From UBA11164 sp002420085 (GTDB taxonomy: Bacteria > Pseudomonadota > Gammaproteobacteria > Xanthomonadales > Xanthomonadaceae): a stretch of 26,770 bases of DNA. Where the stretch lies: the NCBI GenBank assembly GCA_031976395.1, contig DALYLJ010000026.1, forward strand, positions 1 through 26,770. Reading direction: 5' to 3'. Shown here in pieces: positions 1 to 7,839 of the stretch. Positions within the stretch are counted from its first letter, which is position 1; the number at the start of each line of letters is the position of its first letter. The translations under genes and the position numbers were made by a program. The notes beneath the pieces are model-generated. The model was given only the letters and a program-made list of their open reading frames with translations. It was not told the DNA's origin and did no database searches.

Positions 1-1034
1 TCGTGCCAGTCGGCGCGCCGGGCACGCATCAGGTCGCGGCTGGCCTGATAGATGTTGAAGGTCGGGGACAGCGTGAAGTCGAGCGCGATCAGTTCATCGC
101 GGACCGCATTCCACCGTTCGGAGCCGGGTTCGGCGGCCTGTGCCCACAGGCGCCCGGCCTGACCGAAGCGATGCTGCTCGTTCTGGTAGTTGTAGTCGGG
201 CGGGTAATCCTGGACGGTCTGGCCGACGAACAGGGCTTCGGGCAGGCCGTACCAGTGTTCCATCGTGGTCAGGCCCCAGCGGGCGGTGGTCAGGACATTG
301 ACCCGAGCCACGTCCAACTGGGCGTGATGGCAGGCCGAGCGCATGCCCAGGCGGGCCAGTTCCTCGAATGCGGCATGCAGGATGTCGGGACGGTAGCCGA
401 AGCACTTCATGCCCAGCGCGCCCTTGCGCTCGATCTCGCGAACCCAGGCGCGCGCCTGCTCGGGTTCGGTCATCGGGCCGTCCCGACCCTGGCCGAAGAA
501 GGCATACGGAAAGATGCGCGGCGCGACGATGCGATTGTCGTCGCTGCGCTTCATTTCCGAAACACAGAAGTCCAGGCCGTTGCCACAGCCGGGATCACGC
601 ACGCTGGTGATGCCGTGCCCCAGCCACAGCTTGTAGACGTATTCGGCCGGGGTGCCCTGCTCCTCGCCGCCGATGTGGCCATGCATATCGACGATGCCGG
701 GCATCAGGTAGTGGCCGCTCAGGTCGATTTCCCGGCCACCGGGCTTGAGCTTGGGCCGCCGGGCCGGGTCGATCGGAGAACCAGGGCTGCCGACGATCCG
801 GACATCGACGATGCGTTCGCCCTCGATGCTCACGTCGGCCGGGCCGAAGGCCGGACTGCCGGTGCCGTTGATGAGGGTGGCACCGCGCAGGATCAGTTGC
901 GGGTATGGCCCCTCGCCCTCGTCGGGGCGTCGGTCCGGTGCCGGCGTGATGGCGGCATGGGCGCGACCAACGACGTCCAGGCCATCGAAGCCCAGGACAC
1001 ACAATGCCAACACCGCAAGAAATCGAATGGTCAT
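1..1034 (-). CDS. Secreted amidohydrolase (metal-dependent hydrolase), C-terminus cut by window edge
   Basis: The frame reads leftward from an ATG at 1034 and is still open at base 1, so only the first ~344 residues are visible. Residues 1-27 look like a Sec signal peptide ending AHA, so the product should be periplasmic. A beta-strand start (residues ~46-80, LILRGATLINGTG) is typical of the composite amidohydrolase fold, followed by the metal-binding motif IVDMHGHIG (HxH at ~118-120). Later come a GALGMKCFG segment (candidate carboxylated lysine), SACHHAQ and TTMEHWYG, which match the further metal histidines of imidazolonepropionase/prolidase-like members. The substrate cannot be told. A GGGAG ribosome site lies 5 nt before the ATG. 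Family assignment is firm; specificity is unknown, and the last metal-binding Asp is outside the window. Confidence 0.85.
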   Translation of the reverse strand, partial: MTIRFLAVLALCVLGFDGLDVVGRAHAAITPAPDRRPDEGEGPYPQLILRGATLINGTGSPAFGPADVSIEGERIVDVRIVGSPGSPIDPARRPKLKPGGREIDLSGHYLMPGIVDMHGHIGGEEQGTPAEYVYKLWLGHGITSVRDPGCGNGLDFCVSEMKRSDDNRIVAPRIFPYAFFGQGRDGPMTEPEQARAWVREIERKGALGMKCFGYRPDILHAAFEELARLGMRSACHHAQLDVARVNVLTTARWGLTTMEHWYGLPEALFVGQTVQDYPPDYNYQNEQHRFGQAGRLWAQAAEPGSERWNAVRDELIALDFTLSPTFNIYQASRDLMRARRADWH

Positions 1035-1153
1035 GCCTGCTCCCGGATCGCGCGAAGGCGGCGATGCGATGCCTGCGCACCGGCATCATGCCGAAGGCGA
1101 CAAGGATAGCGGCTACCGGGATGGTTGCGGCAGCCGCTCCCGGAAGCGGCGGC

Positions 1154-1693
1154 TCAGGGATCGATGCGGCTGATCTTGGAGCCTTCCAGCGTGGCGTTGT
1201 ACATCAGGCCCTTCTCGCCCATGACGACCGCGAAAACCGGTGCCCGGATGCTGTTGGTATCGACATTGCCGGAGGCGCCGAGAGTAACCAGCACCACGCT
1301 GCCATCGACACCGACCTTCCAGCCATCGGTGTTCTTGAATCGGGCCAGGGCGTCGGCATCGGTGAAGACGTAGAACTGCGAGCGCCGCTGGGCGCCGAGT
1401 TGGAAGCCGACCGAGCCGGCGACGATGTTGTAGTAACCGCTGGTGCGGCCACCTTCCAGCATGGCGCCTTCACCATAATCGCCGCCGATGCCGATGCCGG
1501 CCTTGTAGACCCGTGGAAACACCAGCACGGCCCGGGCCTGCTGGACGATCGGGCGCAGGCTCGGGTAGGCGGCGTACAGTCGTCCGAGCGCTTCCTGGAC
1601 ACGCCGGTCGATGGTGCCGGCGTCGGCAGCCGAGGCTGTGCTCGGCACGCCGATGAGGGCGGCCAGCAGGACCGCCATTGCCAATCGAATCAT
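1154..1693 (-). CDS. SYLF/Ysc84-domain lipid-binding protein, exported
   Basis: A 179-aa protein. The open frame extends further upstream, but the ATG at 1693 is chosen because GGGGAGA lies 5-7 nt before it and the protein then begins with a clean signal peptide (residues 1-22, ending ASA). The mature part carries the SYLF (DUF500/Ysc84) pattern: a helical start, RAVLVFPRVYKAGIGIGGDYGEG, a Gly-rich core SGYYNIVAGSVGFQLGAQ, and the end RAPVFAVVMGEKGLMYNATLEGSKISRI. SYLF domains bind phosphoinositides or other membrane lipids; the bacterial exported forms have no settled role. It sits 34 bp behind the SDR gene on the same strand, so co-transcription is likely, but no shared function is evident. 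Confidence 0.9.
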   Translation of the reverse strand: MIRLAMAVLLAALIGVPSTASAADAGTIDRRVQEALGRLYAAYPSLRPIVQQARAVLVFPRVYKAGIGIGGDYGEGAMLEGGRTSGYYNIVAGSVGFQLGAQRRSQFYVFTDADALARFKNTDGWKVGVDGSVVLVTLGASGNVDTNSIRAPVFAVVMGEKGLMYNATLEGSKISRIDP

Positions 1694-1727
1694 GGTTGTC
1701 TCCCCTCGTTGGAACCGGTTCGACGGT

Positions 1728-2516
1728 TCAGAACCCGAAGTGTACGAAACCGCCGTCAACCGCGAGACACTGTCCGGTGATGTAGCCGGATGCCGGCAGG
1801 CACAGAAATGCGACGGCGGCGGCAACATCGTCCGGTTCGCCGATCCGACCCATCGGGGTCCGTTCGATGACGGCATCGTAGTAGTCGGGATCGGCAAGTA
1901 CGGTGGATGTCCGGCGAGTACGGATATACCACGGCGCTACTGAATTGACCCGAACTCCATCGCGCGCCCATTCGCAGGCGAGGTTGCGGGTCAACTGGTG
2001 CAGGGCAGCCTTGCTCATCCCGTAGGCAGCCCCGGTACGGACGTGCAGCAGGCCGGAGACCGATCCGATATTGACGATCGCCGAGGCGGCGTGCCGGGTG
2101 AGCAGGGGGTAGGCGAACCGGCAGCATTCCCAGGCCGAGACCAGGTTGGTCTCGAAGATCTGCCGCCACTCGCTGTCGGCATAGTCGATCGCCGCGCGCG
2201 GCAGGTTGTCACCGACGTTGTTGACCAGGACATTGAGGCCACCGCCCTGGTCTTCGAGCCAGTCGAACAGGGCCTGGCGATCCTCGCCGATCGCCAGGTC
2301 ACCGACGAAGGCGCGCAGATCCCGCCCAGGATGTGCTTCGCGCAGATCGGCGATGGCGGTTTCCAGTGCTTCGCCATCGCGCGCAACCAGACGCAGGTCG
2401 GCACCCAGGGCGGCCAGTTCGGTGGCGATGGCCAGGCCGATCCCGGCACTGGCGCCGGTGACCAGGGCACTCTGGCCATCCAGCCGCCAGCGCGGATTGC
2501 CGGGCGCGTGGTTCAT
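1728..2516 (-). CDS. Short-chain dehydrogenase/reductase, tropinone-reductase-like
   Basis: A 262-aa classical SDR, the usual length. Visible motifs are the cofactor loop TGASAGIG (residues 20-27), NNVG (99-102), a conserved Asn near 124, the catalytic Ser in NIGSVSG (~152) and YGMSK (Tyr165, Lys169). The C-terminal stretch PWYIRTRRTSTVLADP followed by GEPDDVAAAVAFLCLPASGYITGQ resembles the plant and bacterial tropinone-reductase-like subgroup; the Arg in LVARD after beta-2 would favour NADP(H). It is cytoplasmic, with no signal peptide, and the physiological substrate is not predictable. The start has no strong Shine-Dalgarno sequence but aligns with the usual SDR N-terminus. The gene lies between sppA (110 bp upstream) and the SYLF gene (34 bp downstream). 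Confidence 0.9.
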   Translation of the reverse strand: MNHAPGNPRWRLDGQSALVTGASAGIGLAIATELAALGADLRLVARDGEALETAIADLREAHPGRDLRAFVGDLAIGEDRQALFDWLEDQGGGLNVLVNNVGDNLPRAAIDYADSEWRQIFETNLVSAWECCRFAYPLLTRHAASAIVNIGSVSGLLHVRTGAAYGMSKAALHQLTRNLACEWARDGVRVNSVAPWYIRTRRTSTVLADPDYYDAVIERTPMGRIGEPDDVAAAVAFLCLPASGYITGQCLAVDGGFVHFGF

Positions 2517-2533
2517 CGCAGCACGACCAATGA

Positions 2534-2560
2534 CCGGACCGGGCGATCGACCCGGACCGG
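2534..2560. repeat. Paired CCGGACCGG hairpin between sppA and SDR
   Basis: Two copies of CCGGACCGG flank an 8-9 nt centre with GATC. The copies are direct repeats and, because each is nearly self-complementary, also form an imperfect stem. Sitting in the 110-bp gap, it may attenuate read-through from sppA into the SDR gene; there is no T-run, so termination is only a guess. Confidence 0.4.
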
Positions 2561-2626
2561 TTCAGGGTCTGGGCCAGGCCGATCGGGACGGGCGCATGCC
2601 GTGTCGATCATGGCCATCCGGCCGGC

Positions 2627-4486
2627 TCACAGTTCGCACAGACAATGTGCGAATGCCCCCAGTGGCCGTTGGCCGAGTGCTTCCAGCCAGGCCAGATCGG
2701 CGGCAACCTGCTGGCCAAGCTTCGGGGCCAGGGCGGTCGCCAGGCCGCTGGCACCGAACAGGGCTGCCAGTCGGCTGTTGCCACCGAGGTTGGCGATGAA
2801 TTGCTGGAATGGATCGAGTTCCGGTTCGATGTAGACCAGCCGGTAGCTGCCCTTTTCGAGTTCGGTCAGTTCCGCCAGTTCCGCCTCGGCTTCAGCCAGG
2901 CCACCGAGCCGATCGACCAGACCACGCTCATGCGCCTGGGCGCCGCTCCAGACCCGGCCACGGGCGACCTGATCGATCGCTTCCGGAGTCGATTCGCGGG
3001 CGTCGGCGACCTTGCCGATGAAATCGCGGTAGCCCTGGTCGATCACCGACTGGATCACCTGGCCGACCGCCGGATCGAGCGGGCGGCTCGGGTCGAACGC
3101 GCCAGCAAACCGGGTGGTGCCGGTGCCGCCGACCCGCACGCCGATTTTTTCCAGCGTGCGCGGCACGGTCAGCCACAGACCGTAGATGCCGATCGAGCCG
3201 GTGATCGTCGAGGGGTCGGCGATGATGGTGTCAGCATTCATCGAGATCCAGTACCCGCCGGAGGCGGCGACATCACCCATCGAGACCACGACCGGCTTGC
3301 CGGCCTCACGGGTCAGCTCCACTTCGCGCCGGATCTGCTCGGACGGGAACACGCCGCCGCCCGGAGAATCGACCCGCAGCAGGACACCGCGCACGTTTTC
3401 GTCCTCGCGTGCGCGCCGGATCAATGCGGCGGTCGAAACGCCGCCGACCTGGCCCGGCGGTGGTTCGCCGAACACGATTTCACCCTGGGCCACCACCACG
3501 GCCAGACGGTCACCCTCGCCGAAATCGGGATTGCTCTGATCGATCCGGGCCAGGTAGTCCTCCATCGACACCTGGCGGAAGGTGTGGCCGTCCTCGTCCT
3601 CGACGCCGCGCTCGATCATGAGCTGGCGGATCTGATCCTGGGTCTTGAGGTCGTCCACCAGGCCCTCGGCCAGCGCCAACTTGGCCAGATCACCGCCGAC
3701 CTCGGCCAACCGTTCGGGCAGGCGGTCGATGTTGGCGGCCAGGGTCTCGGCACTCAGCTCACGCGCTTCCGCGACTTCGGCGAGGTAGCGCTGCCAGATG
3801 TCAGTCATCCAGAACCGGTCGGCCTCGGCCGCCTCGGGCGAGGGGGCGTCGAGGATGTAGGGCTCGGCCGCCGACTTGTATTCGCCGACCTTGAACAGGT
3901 GAACATCGACACCGAGCTTGTCCTGCAAGCCCTCGCGATAGTACGGCCGGTAGCGCGCCAGACCTTCCAGCAGCAGGGCGCCGGCCGGGTGCAGATAGAC
4001 CTCGTCGGCGGCGGCAGCCAGCAGATACTGCCGCTGATCATAGCCATCGGCATAGGCGACCACCTGCTTGCCGGCTGCGCGGAATGCCCTGAGGGCGGCA
4101 CTGATTTCCCGCAGCGAGGCCATCCCGGCCGAGGTCAGGCCATCGGCGCGCAGGAAGATGCGTTCGATCCGCTCGTCCTCACGGGCGGCATCGATCGCCC
4201 GAAGGACGTCGCGCAACTGCACTTCCTGAACGTCCTCGCCCAGCGCCCGCGACACCGCCCGCGAGGCCGGATCGGCGGAAAACTGTTCGACCAGCGCGCC
4301 GGACGGTGCGATCACCAGTGCCGTGCGCTGCTTGAGCGTGGGGCCGTCCTTGACCAGGGCCGCCAGCATCCAGACCAGCAGCAGCAGGAAGATCAGGTTG
4401 GCGGCGAGCCGGCGCGACTGGTCGAGCGACCACCACAGACCACCGACGATGCGGCGCAGCAAACCGGGTTTACGGGCTTCCGACAC
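2627..4486 (-). CDS. sppA: Signal peptide peptidase SppA, 67-kDa type
   Basis: An inner-membrane serine protease that degrades cleaved signal peptides. The product is 619 aa, close to the E. coli long form. The frame opens at GTG 4495, but GTG 4486 is preferred because TAGGAG lies 8 nt upstream of it. A single N-terminal membrane segment (~residues 30-47, AANLIFLLLLVWMLAALV) is followed by two tandem S49 domains. The Ser/Lys dyad is visible: the lysine of EYKSAAEPY (~204) in the first half and the serine of DVAASGGYWIS (~409) in the second, matching Lys209 and Ser409 of E. coli. It is flanked by a MATE exporter and an SDR on the same strand, each about 100 bp away, and probably forms its own or a loose transcription unit. 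Confidence 0.95.
   Translation of the reverse strand: MSEARKPGLLRRIVGGLWWSLDQSRRLAANLIFLLLLVWMLAALVKDGPTLKQRTALVIAPSGALVEQFSADPASRAVSRALGEDVQEVQLRDVLRAIDAAREDERIERIFLRADGLTSAGMASLREISAALRAFRAAGKQVVAYADGYDQRQYLLAAAADEVYLHPAGALLLEGLARYRPYYREGLQDKLGVDVHLFKVGEYKSAAEPYILDAPSPEAAEADRFWMTDIWQRYLAEVAEARELSAETLAANIDRLPERLAEVGGDLAKLALAEGLVDDLKTQDQIRQLMIERGVEDEDGHTFRQVSMEDYLARIDQSNPDFGEGDRLAVVVAQGEIVFGEPPPGQVGGVSTAALIRRAREDENVRGVLLRVDSPGGGVFPSEQIRREVELTREAGKPVVVSMGDVAASGGYWISMNADTIIADPSTITGSIGIYGLWLTVPRTLEKIGVRVGGTGTTRFAGAFDPSRPLDPAVGQVIQSVIDQGYRDFIGKVADARESTPEAIDQVARGRVWSGAQAHERGLVDRLGGLAEAEAELAELTELEKGSYRLVYIEPELDPFQQFIANLGGNSRLAALFGASGLATALAPKLGQQVAADLAWLEALGQRPLGAFAHCLCEL
2633..2653. repeat. Perfect 8-bp inverted repeat at the 3' end of sppA
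   Basis: TTCGCACA and TGTGCGAA face each other across GACAA. The hairpin lies inside the last codons of sppA (residues AFAHCLCEL), starting 4 nt before the stop codon. It could stabilise the mRNA 3' end or pause transcription; no U-tract follows on the minus strand. Confidence 0.45.
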
Positions 4487-4597
4487 GGGCAACACTCCTA
4501 TCAGGCGGAATCGATTCGGGGCTCGGTCCCGGCAATCGCCGAGACCGGATCAGGCGCCAGCATACCCGCTCGATGGCCACCGGACAGCGCCCGAAGG

Positions 4598-5959
4598 TCA
4601 CGCTCCGGAAGCATGCGCTCCGACCCGGCGCAGGAAGCGCCCCCCGAGCAAGGCGGCAGCAGCGGTGAGCCCGAGGATCAGGCCGGCCCAGAGCCCTTGC
4701 GGCCCCCAGCCGAGCCCGAGTCCGAGCAGGGCACCCAGCGGCATGCCCAGGCCCCAGTAGGCCACGGCGGTATAGAGCATCGGGATTCGGGTGTCCTTGA
4801 TGCCGCGCAGAGCACCACCGGCCAGGGCCTGGAGCCCATCCGGCACCTGGAAGGCCGCTGCGTACAGCAGCAGGGTCGCCGCCAGACCGGCGACCGCCAG
4901 ATCATCGGTGTACAGTCCAGCGATGTGCTGGGCACCAAACAGCATGGCCGTCAGGATCAACACCTGGGTCGCCAGCACGATCGCCAGGCCGGCCCCGGCC
5001 GCCCAGCGCAGCGCGTCCATTCGCCCGGCCCCGGCGGCATGACCGACCCGCACGGTGGTCGCGATCGCCACCCCGAGTGGCACCATGAACGCCAGACTGG
5101 TGACATTGATCGCGATCTGATGGGCTGCGACCTCCACCGCGCCCATCCGGCCGATCACCAGGGCACTGGCGACGAACAGGCTGCCCTCCATGAAGATCAT
5201 CACCGCCATCGGCACGCCGACCCGCAGCAGTTCCTTCAAGGTGGCGGGATCGGGGCGATCGAAGCGGGCAAACAGGCCGAGATCGGAGAACCGGCCCGAC
5301 ACGGCCAGATAGGTCAGGAATCCGAGTGCCTGAGCCCACTGCACCAAGGCGGTCGCCAGCCCCAGTCCGTAGGCCCCCAGGGCGGGCAGACCGAAGGCAC
5401 CGAACAGCAGACCATAACCGAGCGGAATCAGAACGATCAGTCCGCACAAGCCGAACAGCATGGTCGGCACCGTCCAGGACAAGCCTTCGCTCAGGTTGCG
5501 ACTGCAAAAATACAGGGCCAGGGCCGGCGCACCCCAGCCGAGACCGGACAGGAAGCGCAGTGCCTCCGGCCGAACCTCGGGATCGATGCCGAAGCCGGCC
5601 AGCAGCACCTCGGCCTGACGCAGCAGCAGCAACAACACCACCCCGAGCGACCCGGCCAACCACAGCGCCTGACGGAACAGCGGGCCGATCTCGGCCCGGC
5701 GGCCGGCACCGTTGAGTTGCGCCACGAAGGGCGGCACCACCATCAGGAGTCCGATCAGGATCAGCAGCACCAGCGACCAGACCGCGCTGCCGACCCCGAC
5801 CGCCGCCAGGGTCAGCGCGCTGTGCCGTCCGGCCAGCAGGGTATCGACCACATTCATGGCCACTGAGAACGATTGCCCGAGGATCACCGGCACGGCCAGA
5901 TACAGGCTCGCCCCGACCTCGCTCGACAGGCGCTTGAAGAAGGTTTCGCGAGGGGACAT
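4598..5959 (-). CDS. MATE family multidrug/cation antiporter (NorM-like)
   Basis: A 453-aa polytopic inner-membrane protein, the normal MATE length, with about 12 hydrophobic segments and MatE domains in each half. Diagnostic stretches are VAMNVVDTLLAGR in TM1 (with the conserved Asp ~37), the loop FVAQLNGAGRRAEI, and the second-half signature VAAHQIAINVTSLAFMVPLGVAIA with VRVGHAAGAGR. MATE proteins expel cationic drugs or metabolites using an H+ or Na+ gradient. The frame is open to 6124, but the ATG at 5959 is chosen because the upstream part has no MATE-like sequence and overlaps the divergent DUF3667 start. It is divergent from the DUF3667 gene with a 97-bp shared promoter region. The drug spectrum cannot be inferred. 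Confidence 0.93.
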   Translation of the reverse strand: MSPRETFFKRLSSEVGASLYLAVPVILGQSFSVAMNVVDTLLAGRHSALTLAAVGVGSAVWSLVLLILIGLLMVVPPFVAQLNGAGRRAEIGPLFRQALWLAGSLGVVLLLLLRQAEVLLAGFGIDPEVRPEALRFLSGLGWGAPALALYFCSRNLSEGLSWTVPTMLFGLCGLIVLIPLGYGLLFGAFGLPALGAYGLGLATALVQWAQALGFLTYLAVSGRFSDLGLFARFDRPDPATLKELLRVGVPMAVMIFMEGSLFVASALVIGRMGAVEVAAHQIAINVTSLAFMVPLGVAIATTVRVGHAAGAGRMDALRWAAGAGLAIVLATQVLILTAMLFGAQHIAGLYTDDLAVAGLAATLLLYAAAFQVPDGLQALAGGALRGIKDTRIPMLYTAVAYWGLGMPLGALLGLGLGWGPQGLWAGLILGLTAAAALLGGRFLRRVGAHASGA

Positions 5960-6056
5960 GCCGAGCCGGTCCGTCCGGGCTGGTGGGGTCTGGGGGCGGG
6001 GCGCTATCTTATCGCCTACGCAATCGGCCCGCTGGCCGACATTCACCGAGGCTGCC

Positions 6057-7196
6057 ATGAGCGCAAGCGCCGACCGACCGGAATCCCAGACACCGCCGCT
6101 CGGCGTGTGCGGCAATTGCGGCACTGAACTGCTCGGGCCGCACTGCTACCACTGCGGTCAACCGATCAAGGGACTGGTCCGGCACTTCAGCAGCATCGTC
6201 GGCGATTTTCTCGACTCGGTGTTCGAACTCGATGGCCGAATCTGGACCACCCTGCCACCGCTGCTGCTGCGACCGGGCCATCTGAGCCTGGAGTATTTCG
6301 CCGGCCGCCGGGTGCGTTACGTGTCGCCGGTCCGGCTGATGGTATTCATGTCCCTGCTGGCGTTCTTTCTGGCCCAGTTCGCCCTCGACTTCGAGGGCAG
6401 TGGCCCGACCTCCGAGTGGAGCATTGCCGAAGCGCAGACCGCCGCCGAGGTCGAGCAGGCGCGCGACCGGGCACTGGCCGAACTGGCCCGTGCCCGAACC
6501 GATGCCGATGCCGTCCCAGCCGCCGAGATCGGCCTGGCTGCCGCCGAGCGTGCGATCGAACAGGCCGCCCAGCAACGGCTGGCCGAACTGAATGGCGCCG
6601 CCGATGGCGGTGACCCGACGGCGACCGACCAGCCGCCCCCTGGACGGCCGAGCATCTCGTTCGGCTCGGGGGCGTGGCATCCGGTCAACAATCCGATCCG
6701 CATCGGTTGGCTGGGACCGACCCTGAACGATTGGCTGAATCGACAGGTCGGTCGTGCCCAGGACAACATCGCCCGCGTTCAGGATGATCCGAACCTGCTC
6801 AAGGACGCCCTGCTCGGCGCCCTGCCCGCGACCCTGCTGGTGCTGCTGCCGCTGTTCGCCGTTCTGTTGAAACTGGCCTATCTGTTCAAGCGCCGCCTGT
6901 ACATGGAGCACCTGATCGTCGCCCTGCACAGCCATGCCTTCCTGTGTCTGGCGCTGCTGATCGCCACCGCCTGCGATCTGTTGTCCGATCTGGCGACCTG
7001 GCTGGGCGGGTTGCGGCACATCGAAACCCTGGTGTTCATCTGGGTACCGATCTACCTGCTGCTCATGCAGAAGCGCATCTACCAGCAGGGCTGGCTGATG
7101 ACCCTCCTCAAATACCTGGTGATCGGCAACATCTACCTGGTCATGCTCAGCTTCGCCCTGGTCGGCGCGGTGCTGACCAGCCTGGTCAATCTGTGA
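6057..7196 (+). CDS. DUF3667 zinc-ribbon membrane protein
   Basis: A 379-aa protein. An N-terminal zinc ribbon CGNC...CYHC (Cys ~18, 21, 30, 33) is followed by the DUF3667 core (GLVRHFSSIVGDFLDSVFELDGR; LLLRPGHLSLEYFAGRR). A first membrane segment (~88-106) precedes a soluble Ala/Glu/Arg-rich insert with coiled-coil character (~120-175), and 4-5 further membrane helices follow from ~260 to the C-terminus. The upstream frame is open to 5712, but ATG 6057 has a GAGG site and opens directly before the ribbon. The function of DUF3667 is unknown; similar small zinc-ribbon membrane proteins are common in Xanthomonadales and Bacteroidetes. The long coiled-coil insert between TM1 and the rest is the distinctive part here. 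Confidence 0.85.
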   Translation: MSASADRPESQTPPLGVCGNCGTELLGPHCYHCGQPIKGLVRHFSSIVGDFLDSVFELDGRIWTTLPPLLLRPGHLSLEYFAGRRVRYVSPVRLMVFMSLLAFFLAQFALDFEGSGPTSEWSIAEAQTAAEVEQARDRALAELARARTDADAVPAAEIGLAAAERAIEQAAQQRLAELNGAADGGDPTATDQPPPGRPSISFGSGAWHPVNNPIRIGWLGPTLNDWLNRQVGRAQDNIARVQDDPNLLKDALLGALPATLLVLLPLFAVLLKLAYLFKRRLYMEHLIVALHSHAFLCLALLIATACDLLSDLATWLGGLRHIETLVFIWVPIYLLLMQKRIYQQGWLMTLLKYLVIGNIYLVMLSFALVGAVLTSLVNL

Positions 7197-7431
7197 CCGA
7201 TCAGCCGGTGGCGGATCGGCGCTCCGCGACTGCGGTCGCGCAACCGGCATTCCCGGCCGGATCAATGTTCATCAAGCTGAATTTCGGACTTGACAGATGC
7301 GAATCCGTCGCTCTCCCGCATGGCAGAAGGGCTGGCGCCCAGCCGCGTTGTTCACAGCGCCGCACGGTTCAGCCAACGGCTCGCAGGCACCGGCGATGAC
7401 CGCATTGCGCATTCGGCAGGCTCTCGCAAGT

Positions 7432-7471
7432 CGTTGATTTGTCATGTTTATGACGGATTGATTAAAAAATC
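7432..7471. promoter_or_regulatory. AT-rich core with inverted repeats (candidate unwinding element)
   Basis: About 70% A+T by hand count inside a strongly GC-rich genome. It contains the inverted repeat GTCAT-GTTT-ATGAC (7441-7454) and GATTGATTAAAAAATC (7456-7471), itself with GATT/AATC arms. It lies about 65 bp before two facing DnaA boxes. It could be a duplex-unwinding element or simply a promoter with an operator. Confidence 0.45.
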
Positions 7472-7490
7472 GCCAAGGTCGCCAAAGCCC

Positions 7491-7527
7491 CGCTGCCACT
7501 GCGCTCCGGGGTTCGACCCCGGCAGCG
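7491..7527. repeat. GC-rich nested hairpin
   Basis: Outer arms CGCTGCC (7491-7497) and GGCAGCG (7521-7527) enclose an inner stem GGGG-TTCGA-CCCC, with a 10-nt bulge on the 5' side. The TTCGA loop superficially resembles a tRNA T-arm, but no acceptor or anticodon arm is present. Confidence 0.4.
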
Positions 7528-7537
7528 ATCCACAGAG

Positions 7538-7560
7538 TTATCCACAGTCCATGTGGATAA
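7538..7560. promoter_or_regulatory. Two perfect DnaA boxes in inverted orientation
   Basis: TTATCCACA (7538-7546) and its exact reverse complement TGTGGATAA (7552-7560) are separated by 5 nt. Each matches the 9-bp DnaA consensus fully. Weaker matches CGATCCACA (7526-7534) and TTGTTCACA (7348-7356), each two bases off, lie nearby. DnaA boxes occur in origins, in DnaA-titrating loci and in DnaA-controlled promoters. Confidence 0.6.
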
Positions 7561-7780
7561 GCCGGATTCCCCTGTTGCCACCCGCGCTTAGCACTCATTC
7601 GTGACCCCATCGGCAGCAGTGCCGGCTAAGCTGGCGCGCCATGTCTCGCGACCGGCCTTCGATCGAATCGACAGGTCTGCTGGCCCGGTCATCCGATCGA
7701 CCGTGCTGAACCCGCTCCGATCGGCCGTCACGGCAGCCAGGCTGAACGGCAGCGACCGGTCGGAGCGTGCCAGCACGGCA

Positions 7781-7810
7781 GGTCGGAAAGCATCAGGCCG
7801 GAAAGCATCT
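7781..7810. repeat. 15-bp tandem repeat (two copies) before priA
   Basis: GGTCGGAAAGCATCA is followed directly by GGCCGGAAAGCATCT, two mismatches in 15. Both copies contain CGGAAAG, complementary to CTTTCCG (7832-7838) next to the priA start codon. Confidence 0.6.
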
Positions 7811-7839
7811 GGACGACCGCCCCTGTGTAGACTTTCCGG
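7798..7839 (+). promoter_or_regulatory. Inverted repeat abutting the priA start codon
   Basis: CCGGAAAG (7798-7805) can pair with CTTTCCGG (7832-7839), which ends at the base before the priA ATG. There is no Shine-Dalgarno sequence, and TAGACT at 7828-7833, six bases before the ATG, could serve as a -10 box for a leaderless transcript. If the transcript starts further upstream, the hairpin would mask the start region. Confidence 0.35.

Larger units (their letters stand above)
7197..7839. other. 643-bp gene-free region between DUF3667 gene and priA
   Basis: Short open frames here have no ribosome sites and no protein-like composition. The stretch contains a short hairpin after the DUF3667 stop (CGCGAC/GTCGCG, 7225-7240), an AT-rich core (7432-7471), a GC-rich hairpin (7491-7527), two perfect DnaA boxes (7538-7560) and a 15-bp tandem repeat just before priA (7781-7810). 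It is the least coding-like and lowest-GC part of the window and looks regulatory or origin-like. Confidence 0.75.

Noticed and set aside
3..1109. 368-codon plus-strand frame at the left edge
   Set aside because: The minus strand carries clear amidohydrolase motifs with a signal peptide; the plus frame has none.
2645..5866. 1,073-codon open frame on the plus strand
   Set aside because: It is antisense to sppA and the MATE gene, whose motifs are unmistakable. The translation is Gln/Arg/Gly/His-rich without domains, a known result of GC-rich codon bias on the opposite strand.
7491..7537. Possible tRNA because of the GGGGTTCGACCCC stem-loop
   Set aside because: The T-arm-like stem does not fit the 5-7-5 layout, and no anticodon, D-arm or matching acceptor stem is present upstream.
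7272..7610. ~100-codon frames on both strands in the priA upstream region
   Set aside because: No ribosome sites, no conserved-looking protein features, and they run across the DnaA boxes and AT-rich core.
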